Positions 55,735-64,000 of a DNA stretch of 64,000 nucleotides are shown one piece after another. Numbering within the stretch: the stretch's first letter is position 1; the number at the start of each line of letters is the position of its first letter. A program made the position numbers and the translations under genes. Source of the DNA: Anthoceros angustus (lineage: Eukaryota; Streptophyta; Anthocerotopsida; Anthocerotales; Anthocerotaceae); NCBI GenBank assembly GCA_010909165.1, contig MU008208.1, positions 29,545-93,544 of the forward strand, in the 5' to 3' direction. A model generated the notes under the pieces. That model was given only the letters and a program-made list of their open reading frames with translations. It was not told where the DNA came from and did not search any database.

Positions 55735-57413
55735 TATTTTTTGTTAAATCACACATATTCTATTGGAGTAGATGGAGTGTAATATGGTTCCGTCGTGCCT
55801 CTTCGTAATAGTACTTTTGAGCTGCTGATTGTATGGTCCAGATAAATGTATTATCATTTCAATATTTCATCCAAGCGAGAATATTTCGCAATTTAAACCA
55901 TTGTCGAATTCATATATAAAACTTATCTATTTTTAACTTTAGTACTCACCTCAAAGAGTGAAAACAACTCGCTTTGATTCTCCGATAACTACAAACAAAA
56001 AGTAAAAGTAATTAGTCATTTACCTCCATTTCAATTCGGAGAAGATCTTTCTTTGCATATACCTTTTCGACAAGCGTTAAACACGTCGTGAAGATTCACT
56101 GCGGAAATGTGATCGTATGTTCAAGAAACATAAACATTAGAATTTTTTGGAATGCAAGCGGATATTACCTTTCAAACGATGTACCTTTTGAATGTTTTAG
56201 TTGTCTCGGTTCTTCCATGAGAGACAACAAGTCGTTTTCAACTCCTTATTTTCAATTGCTGCCTATCTCGCATTCAATGCATACAATTACATTACATAGA
56301 ATTATATGTAATGAAAATAATAGAGAAAGAGAAGTTATCGCTTACTTGCTTGGATTTGTCTCTGCTTTCGAATGTTGGGTTGGACCCATCTTCATTCAAG
56401 ATGGGTCTTGCTCTTTTAGACTATGCTCCCAAATTCGAATACTTATCTTTAAAGTCTTGAAAAGTGGTGGATATTGAAAATTGCTCATCCACTTTCCAAA
56501 CTCGGTGAACTCAAGTGACGGCCCGTAAGTTGGTCCATCCTCCTGAAGTCATCAATTTTTCTCTTTTTGCCCGATCAAAACCAAAATCATTACTTTCTTA
56601 AACCAAAATCATATTAATGCACATTATATACCTAATACTTTTGTATACGATTGGAGATGGCTGCGTTGTCAATGTTGTTGTCAATCTTTCGACTTTGTCC
56701 TTTATATGGCAATTTGTTTTCCAAAGATTCTCAGAATGCCAACAAGTTATAAGAAGGTCAATGTGAAGAAGCAAAGAAGGTATGAATGTAATTTTAGATT
56801 ACCTCGATCTTTACTGGATTGAACTTTGATATCCCTCCAACATTGTTTGCATTGAAATCGTGTCCATTAAACCTTTCCACAAGTGTACGCTTCAGCCCAA
56901 TTGAGTTGTTCAAGGTTCTTTTGATATCCCGCAGAGATAAATTTAGGGTTAAGATTTTGGATTTGAGCATAATTAGATCAAGTTTATGAATTAAAGAAAA
57001 GTGCTTACCTTCTTTATCTTATTCAATCAAGTGCATCTCGCAAAGATGCTTAAGGTCTTGTTTGTCCATCACAGAGAACATTGTGTGCTCATGAGGCGCA
57101 ACCCACGGGTTTTGTTAGACTCGACCAACGAGAACATACGGACTGACAATCATTTTTCCCGAATACCTTTTTCTACGATCTTTCTTATCTCCGGTGTGGT
57201 GGTTCAAACTCGCGTTAGCCATATCCTCGGATCCCCATGGGTGGGAAGTAATTTGTCGAGCGCTCACGGTGGCGTCAGTAGTTCTTGTCTGCGGGGGTTG
57301 ACACAAAAGTTAGTAAAAGTAAAAGCAAAGTAAAAACGATAAGACGAACAACTAAGTACCTTCTTGGATTTGAAAATCGTTATTGCTTGGTTCTCGATTC
57401 CATCCCGATTCAA
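55735..57413 (-). pseudogene. Unknown basic/helical protein of the composite element, right copy
   Basis: The cleanest version of this gene. After a start at 57,413 and a first intron, the open frame 57,306-57,115 encodes TRTTDATVSARQITSHPWGS, EDMANASLNHHTGDKKDRRK, RYSGKMIVSPYVLVG, a basic region with a nuclear-localisation-like KKDRRKR. Exons near 57,090, 56,830, 56,690, 56,420, 56,230 and 55,870 follow, each with GT/AG introns, encoding short helical segments; the 3-prime end is near 55,735 with an AATCCTTTTATTG signal. No domain recognised; a remote likeness of the SPYV region to plant element-borne Ulp1-type proteins is too weak to call. Confidence 0.5.
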
Positions 57414-57420
57414 AAGCCAA

Positions 57421-57434
57421 CACTATTTATAGTG
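57421..57434 (-). promoter_or_regulatory. TATA box CACTATAAATAGTG, right copy
   Basis: Directly upstream of the start at 57,413; it reads CACTATTTATAGTG on the plus strand. Identical to the boxes at 31,041 and 34,052. Confidence 0.5.
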
Positions 57435-57904
57435 AGCCAAATGCAACAAAACGATCGCACCGAGATCAACAAGTTGAGCAAGGGCAAATTACTTACGTCA
57501 CGATCGTCGGTGCTTCACGCGAAACCAATTGTTGTTCGCATCGAATAATGTCAAAAATGTTTGTCGATCAATCCGTGAACTTGCGGCGGCTAAGTGCGAA
57601 CATGTTTCAAACGGCACACAAAATGCATGTTTCACAAGATGGCAAAGATCGGCTAAAGACTCAAAGAACGAGTCTTCTACCGCAGAACCCCTTACCTTTG
57701 CTTTCGTCAACCCAACTATGCAATAGTTTTCCCAGTGACAACCCTCCGGACACGTTGTTGAAATGACCATGAATTATTGACGTGCTTACGGATCGCCTCT
57801 TCTTGTGACCTTTGGGCTGTCGAAATCTGGAGGGGAAGGAGCGAAGGTTAGAAAAGTGCATGACAAATTTTATAAGCATTTACATGCATCCGCTGGTTCG
57901 AATG

Positions 57905-58110
57905 CGCGACTTAAAGGCGCGTGTTGCGGCCGCCACTCAAAAATGGCGTTGCGGCATGCGCGCCACTCAACGCCGCGACTTGCGGCATGCGCGACTTAAC
58001 GCCGCGTGTTGCGGCATGAAGCTTATCAACGCCACGTGTTGCGGCATGCGCGACTTAACGCCGCGACTTGCGGCATGCCACCACCAGACGCCGTATGTGC
58101 GCATGCCGCA
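57905..58110. repeat. GC-rich minisatellite between the divergent genes
   Basis: About six to seven units of roughly 28-31 bases of the type CGACTTAACGCCGCGTGTTGCGGCATGCG with variants. GCATGC and GCCGC palindromic words recur. Inverted counterpart at 30,370-30,600. Confidence 0.8.
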
Positions 58111-58936
58111 CCACTGACCAGACGACCGACATATGGTTAACAAATCAAGTGTACAACAAAAGCTGATCATACCGATGAGCCAGTGGCGCTAAACACTGCT
58201 GACTCAGAGCCAGGAGATGGATCAAACACGAGACATCGTGAAGGGCGTGATTCAACAAGCAAGGCGTTGCTCCTAGAGTTTCCCAAGAAAAGAACATGTG
58301 CGTGAGAACCGCGAACCAAGGTGATGCGACTAACACAGGTCTGAAGCGATGGAGACTGCAGTGATGATCGAAACAAAAGACGAGTGAGAATCGAGACGGG
58401 TGTTAACAGGCTTCACCCAACCTTCTCAAAACAAGGTTTAGACCTTCTCACCGTCAGGCTAGGACTCTCCGCTAAAGGACCTTCACTAGACTTGGGCGTG
58501 GTGCGGAGGAGGATCTCGTGAGAGGCAGGCGCCACTCGAGAGAACCCTCCTAGAGCAGAAGGCGTGCGTGGTGCTGGCGGGCGGGATTGATGAGCGGATC
58601 TGACCCCGGACTCGAGGCGTTGCGATCAGCGGCGACTGCGGAATGGTGGCGGCAGCTCTAGTGCATGTATACCGGGTTAGGGTTCTAGATGGTTCATTTT
58701 GCTTTAGGTTTAGGTATGGTGAAGGTGGCTAGGTTTTGGTTACGCCCGCCGCTTTGGGGTTTGTAGATTAGGTTTTGGTATGGTGAAGGTGGCTAGGTTT
58801 GGGACGAAACCTAGGTTTGGTGGTAGCTAATCAATCGCGAACCTAGATATGTTGGACTCTCGGATTTTAGGTTCGGAAAATTCAAATGTGGTTCGAGAGA
58901 GAGAATGTGTGGCGGCGAGAGCAGCTAGGTTTGCGG

Positions 58937-58950
58937 GCCTATATAAGCGC
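58937..58950 (+). promoter_or_regulatory. TATA box of the right recombinase gene
   Basis: GGGCCTATATAAGCGC, preceded by AAATTCAAATGTGG and repeated CTAGGTTT words, followed by a leader with repeated AGGCCAAGGTTC words. Same arrangement at 29.1 kb (inverted) and 3.74 kb. Confidence 0.55.
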
Positions 58951-61599
58951 TTGTTTTGAAGTTAGTCATTCTTGCTGTGTTTCAGAGTCGAGTTGCTCCC
59001 TTCCAATGGGGAGCGTGTGTGCATGTTTGCTTTTCAAGTTTTAGGTCCGAAAGGCCAAGTTTTGATGTCTTGTGGTCAAGTGCTGCGCCCGCTTTATAGG
59101 TTTGTTCAAGCCTGTGGCTTTTATGCCGTTTGGATGGAAGGCCCGGTGTTCTTTTTCGAGGCCAAGGTTCATTTTGCTTTAGGTTTAGACCTTCCCTGTC
59201 AAGGCCGAGGTCTTTTCTCTGTTCGGCGTCCAGCCGCTTTGGAGCGTGTGTGTGCATGTTTGCTTTTCAAGTTTTAGGTCCTGCCCACTCAGGAAGAGTT
59301 TTGATCATCGTTGTCTTTGCGCTCGCTTTATAGGTTTGTTCGTCACGTGTGGCTTTTATGCCGTTTGGATGGAAGGCCCTTGTTGTCTTTTCGAGGCCAA
59401 GGTTCTTTTGCTTTAGGTTTAGACCTTCCACCGTCAAGGCCGAGGTCTTTTCTGTTCGATGTCCTTGTTTGGAGCGTGTGTGTGCATGTTTGCTTTTCAA
59501 GTTTTAGGTCCTGCCCACTCAGGAAGAGTTTTGATCATCGTTGTCTTTGCGCTCGCTTTATAGGTTTGTTCGTCACGTGTGGCTTTTATGCCGTTTGGAT
59601 GGAAGGCCCTTGTGTTGTCTTTTCGTAGGCCAAGGTTCATTTTGCTTTAGGTTTAGACCTTCTCCAGTGTTTTTGAAGGCCGAGGTCTTTTCTTGTTTTG
59701 TTGTGTTTTTGCTTTGTGTATTGTTTGTTTGTCTTTTTCGTAGGCCAAGGGTTTGTGATTAAAGCCATGGTGTTCTGTTTCAAGCTGTGGTGGCGTGCGT
59801 GGTTCTCTACCAAGGCCAAGGCGTTAGATCAAGGTTGTTTTCTTTTCGAGCTGCTTTTTGCATTCTTCTATAGATTCGCCTAGTTTCTTGTACTACTCGT
59901 TTCTTGTTTGTCTTTTGGTAGTGATCATTCGCTTAGCGGCTTGACTTTGTTGTTGTGATTCTAGCTCTTGTTTGACATTTGTGTTTTGGTCCTTTGTTTT
60001 GCTTTCTTTGTTTCTGTTGTTTTGCTTTCTTGTTAAGTGTTTTGCTTCTCGCGTCTTTACTCTTTTGGTGTGTCCGTGGTTCACTTTGTTTTGGTCACTG
60101 CTTTGTTTATTTGTCGATCTCGTGGATGTCTTATCCTGTTGTTTTGCTTTCTTGAAAGATAATTCTTGTTGTTTTGCCTGTAGCGTGTTTAAAAGTCTTT
60201 AACATTTCAATAGCATTTCCTCCTTCATCGAGTGCTTCTTAGCGATGCTTTGTGTATTGTGGTTGTCTACGTGGTTCTTGCTTTCTTTGTTTGTTGTGTT
60301 GTACTTTTTTGTTTTGCTTTCTGATTCTAGAATCGATGTTTTGTTTTCTTTTGCTCCTAGTTTGGTGTCGATTGTCTATGTGTTTGTTGTGCTTTAATCT
60401 TATGTCTTTTTGTTTTCATCTACGGATCCATTTTACTTAAGACTTAGTTTGTTTCTATGTGTTTTGGTCCTTTGTTTATCTATGTAGTCGTGGGGATATT
60501 AGGCTGCTGGTCAAATTATCTGTGGCAAGCTTATGTACATGGATTGTTGTCATCGGCATTTTATATCATGGTTTTGATTGTTGTGTTGTTGTACTTTGTT
60601 GTTGTTTGTTTCTCTTGTGGTCAAGTCGATGCCTAATTTTAAAGGTCTTTCTTGTTTTGTTGTGATTCTAGTTGTTTGTTTAAGAGTGGAGTTTTCCTCG
60701 TGTTTCCATCTATTTGCGTCTACGGCGTTAATTTGTTTTCTCGCAGTGTATGTGGTATCGTATTCTTCCGAGAGCACATTGTGGTGAACGTGACAAATTT
60801 TTCCAACTTGTCTTGTCCGTTCAAGTGTTGTGTTGTACTTTGTTTGACATTTGTGTTTTATGTGTTGTTGTTTTGTTGTCTAAATATGTTAGGCATTGTT
60901 TCAGCCTTCGACCTTTGTTTTCTGTTCGATTTGTTTTGACCGCTTTCAAGATCCCATTTGTTTCTTAAGGTGTGTTTTCTGTGACTTATGGAAGTGTATG
61001 TTTCATTGCAATTTAAGCGTTGTATTGTTTGTTTATCGCAAAGAAGTGTGTTGGTTATCATTTGCTAACATATTTCTTTCGTTGTGTTTTAAAGCGCCAA
61101 CCCTAAGGTACTTTTATGTCGATTTTTTTACATTGACCAGCTAATGTGTTTTTAGTGCAATATCCGCTTTTTTGTTTTGATTAGTTGTTTTCGATATGAC
61201 ACTATTCTTGTTCTCATCTGTAAGGTCAAGTTTTAAAGGCCTAGATCAATTCATTTGTCATGCAGGAAGAGGTTATTTGTCCGTTTTTTGCTTTTCTTTA
61301 GCTTGTTTGTTTGTTTTTTGTTTTTTTTCTCACTTGCCGAGTCTTTATTACGGAAGTATGGTGTTGTTAAGAAGGAGTTATCTGCTCTTTCTAAAAGTGG
61401 AGATTTCAATATTTAACAATGCATTCAATGAATGTGTCCCATTTCCCATCCCTTTGCTTTGTGTATTGTTTGTTTATAATCAATTGTTAGACCCTTCAGT
61501 TCCATTTGGAAGTTGAACACCATGTAAGTGTTATTTGTCTTTTGTCTCCACGTTTCCTTTTTGTTTCTTTTGACCACTCTAATCTTTATGTTTTTGCAG
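58951..61599 (+). other. T-rich leader of the right recombinase gene
   Basis: 2.6 kb of T/G-rich sequence (TTTGTTTGT, TTTTGCTTT) with two near-identical 200-base units: 59,240-59,440 and 59,480-59,680, both containing GGAGCGTGTGTGTGCATGTT and GCCGTTTGGATGGAAGGCCC. An intron ends TTTTTGCAG immediately before the ATG at 61,600, so at least the end of this region is a spliced leader. No conserved open frame. Confidence 0.55.
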
Positions 61600-64000
61600 A
61601 TGGCTCCTAAAAGAAAACCCACGGGCCTGGGCGGAAGAAAACAAGGATCTCTGGTGAAGTTATGGCCAAGCCATATACAAGCAGTGTCAAATCCATGATT
61701 CCGCATCGCAACTCATCCGCGGGATGATGGTAAAGTTGATGGTGTCTTGGTGCACGTGAAGGAACTTACTTAGTTCCCAAAAGACTTGCCCAAACCGCCA
61801 AGGCGATTTTCATCCAAGAAGGATGCTCACGTGAGTTTGTTCGAGAAGAGGAGAAGGGTGGACACTCGACCTGGCTTTGGTTGAAGGTCCTCTTGCAGAT
61901 TACTAACTATGTCGATGTCGAGAGGGGTCCGGTTGTGGGGAGAATGATTTCTTGATAACCGACGATCCCATGGTTGTGAGTCGCCAAACTGCGGAGTCTA
62001 GAGATTTGTCTGCCGTTGAGCAGAATGCTTCTGGTGGGCTTTTCCATGCTGTTGTGGTTCCCGACCGAGTCATCCCGATCAAGAAGTGCTTGATATGTTT
62101 GAGAGGCTAAAGTGTGATGATCCCAAGATGACTTTGCCATGGGTATGGAGGAAATTGATGATGAAGCAATTTTCGGAGGCGGATTTGACCCAATAGTCCC
62201 GAGGGAGCTGTGAATGATGCTCTTAGTGGTGGGGAGGATAGGTCCAAACGGCAGAATAACTGGTGTCGAAGTCGTCTTAGGGCCTTTATGAAAGTTAGTG
62301 GGGTCAGGGGATGGAATACTGCTGTTGAGGATATCCCTCACAAGGATTTGAATCTTATTCTGATATCATTTTTTCATCAAGTTCGGAATCTAAAGGACAA
62401 TAGGAGATTTTCTCCAGAAACGTAAGTAGTGATGTTATTTTACTTGTTGATTTTGATAGTTGTGACTTTTCTTCACTTGAGTGATTTTTGTTCTCTCTTG
62501 TGCAGGTTGATGTCTTTCTTTCGTGGTTTTAACCGAATTTTAACAAGGAAGTGCATCTTGAACCAAAGCCGGTTACGATGTTCGTGATCAACATGTTTCA
62601 TGGAATTTTCCATGGGTCCGTTGGTTGCGTCCATGAAAATCGAAGGACCTTGGGATTGTGTCATGTCGAAAAGAGGTGAAGTTGATTTCGATGATGATGA
62701 GCGACGATTCTTTCACACGAGATCATCAATGCTCATTTGGGGGGGCTCAAAAAGGTAATATTGTTGGTTTAGGGGTGCACTTTGATTGTTCATTTATGGT
62801 TTTAAACACGGAATGCCTCTATTGTTTGCGGTGTGCATATTTTGCATGACCAGTTTGGAGTTCGAGGTGGTGAAGAGTTACATAACCGCTCATCGTGGAC
62901 TTCTCGTTCTCGGATTCAGGACCTTTTGTTCAAGATGTTTTGGTTGTTTTGTTCATTGTATCTTTGACATTGTTCATTGTATCTTTGTTTTGATGTCGTA
63001 TTAAGCTCGCTTTTATTTGCGGTATCGGCGGCTTTCAAAAATTACAAAGTGGACATGAAGAATTACGGGGCATTTAGTCAAAAGGTCAAGATTCTGACGA
63101 GGATGTTATCGAAACTTTTAGAGCTGTTATTGAACACTCTCCCAAGTGGTCTGCAAACGACAAAAATCTGTCAATTCAGGGGTTTCTGTTCAATTCAACG
63201 ATTGATAACCCAAGATCAAATGTAAGTTTGTTGTTATTTGGGCTTAAGTTTTGTGGTTTGTATTTACTAACTGTTTGTTTTTTGGCTAGGCTTGGTATGC
63301 AAAACTCCGTGTTTCAAAAGGAATGTTGTCAAGGTTCATGAAGACCATGGCTGAAGCAGCTGGGCTCGTTGGCTATTACACCAATAAGAGCTGCCGTGTA
63401 ACAATGATTACACGTTGTGATGGCTCGTGCCTTCGATCTTTGGGAGAAGTGTGGCCATAAAGCGGATCTGGATTCTCAAGGTAATATGTTTTGAAAGCTT
63501 GTGACATTTGAGTCCTTTGTATGTTCCTTCCGTTCGATATGGTTTGCGAGATATGACGGTCGGTCAAGCAAAGCAGAAGAGTCCTTGTTCCTGGTGAACG
63601 GCGATCCTATCAGGAGCTTTTGAACCAAGAACTGAATCGGATGCAGGATGATATTAAGGGTGTTCTTCCATCAACTGTCCTCAATGTGACCCCTGAAATT
63701 GTATTTTCTAGTCAGCCTGAAGATCAGCACCCCTTGCGAGTGCAACAGGTTAACAATGTAAGTGTTTGAGATTTGCTGCAAGTTTGTAGGACTTGTTTTG
63801 ATTAATCGTGTCGACTTGTTTTTGTGTGTTAGGTCTCGCCACTCGTTGTTCATCATGAAAGCGGACCTTTGAACAATGTCGACCGAATCGAGTTTTCCGC
63901 ACCATGTGGTCCACTTTGTCACAAGTTCGTTGGTATTGTCGTTCCTTGGTTGCGATCGCCATGTTGGATCTGTTTTAATCATCTTGGTCTTATTGGCGGT
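61600..64000 (+). pseudogene. Crypton-type tyrosine recombinase, right copy (3-prime end outside window)
   Basis: Same gene as on the minus strand at 22.2-25.3 kb. MAPKRKP start at 61,600; acidic middle (SEADLT..., GGEDRSKRQ); core-binding helices DLNLILISFFHQVRNLKD (62,350) and LMSFFRGFNRILTRKCILNQ (62,510, after a GT-AG intron); FGVRGGEELHN (62,854-62,886, catalytic Arg of box I); VKIL/IEHSPKW region (63,080-63,160); exon from about 63,290 with WYAKLRVSKGMLS and FMKTMAEAAGLVGYYTNKSC; RVTMITR then KCGHKAD (63,450; box II); and RRSYQELLNQELNRMQDDIKG with the probable nucleophile Tyr codon at 63,608-63,610. It continues with VNNV, intron, VSPLVVHHESGPLNNVDRIE at the window edge. Indels interrupt several exons. 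Confidence 0.7.

Larger units (their letters stand above)
55401..64000 (+). mobile_element. Composite Crypton-type element, right copy, runs off the window
   Basis: Inverted relative to the left copy. It has the T2 end (55,401), the unknown-protein gene on the minus strand (57,413 to about 55,735), a GC-rich minisatellite (57,905-58,110), the recombinase promoter (58,937), a T-rich leader, and the recombinase gene on the plus strand (from 61,600). It lacks the internal duplications and the DUF7869 insertion of the left copy and so shows the basic gene order best. The recombinase-side end lies beyond 64,000. Confidence 0.6.

Overview
This is eukaryotic nuclear DNA from a green plant (streptophyte). 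Four recognisable plant proteins or protein fragments are embedded in a dense bed of decayed mobile elements. The clearest host gene encodes the TFIIE beta subunit (52.8-53.9 kb, four exons, introns of only 73-91 bp). Two tandem genes encode secreted root-cap/LEA-related proteins (45.7-51.1 kb, minus strand), and a 99-residue piece of the photomorphogenesis regulator COP1 lies at 42.5-42.8 kb. Very short introns in a repeat-rich genome would fit a lycophyte such as Selaginella, or possibly a bryophyte or charophyte. That placement is an inference and is not secure.

Layout. 0-6 kb: two related ends of mobile elements in direct orientation, a 77-bp tandem repeat, and GC-rich promoter-like sequence. 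7.3-17.5 kb: a gene of the DUF7869 (IDGMDQ-motif) family, split by a complete CACTA transposon of 8,259 bp. The transposon has perfect 13-bp terminal repeats and a 3-bp target duplication (AAC) and sits inside one intron. 17.6-20.0 kb: a field of CCTACC/GGTAGG motifs and a 963-bp unit present twice in tandem. 21.5-40 kb and 55.4-64 kb: two inverted copies of one large composite element. Each copy carries two divergent genes. One encodes a Crypton-type tyrosine recombinase in many short exons (minus in the left copy, plus in the right). The other encodes a basic, then helical, protein of unknown function. A GC-rich minisatellite lies between their promoters. In the left copy a second DUF7869 gene is interleaved, and many blocks are repeated, joined at 7-20 bp words they share. 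40.3-44.2 kb: GC-rich remains of another element with a plant-transposon-like protein, a tRNA-Glu-like relic and the COP1 fragment. 44.2-45 kb: AT-rich tandem repeat. 45.7-51.1 kb: the LEA-like pair. 52.8-53.9 kb: TFIIE beta. 54.5-55.4 kb: the best preserved DUF7869 C-terminal segment, on the minus strand.

Almost every element gene is broken by 1-3 bp indels, and single-G losses also break the LEA-like genes, so many frameshifts may be sequencing errors rather than mutations. The most interesting content is the Crypton-type recombinase element in a plant, the DUF7869 family as a possible uncharacterised transposase, and the CACTA insertion that preserves the host splice phase.
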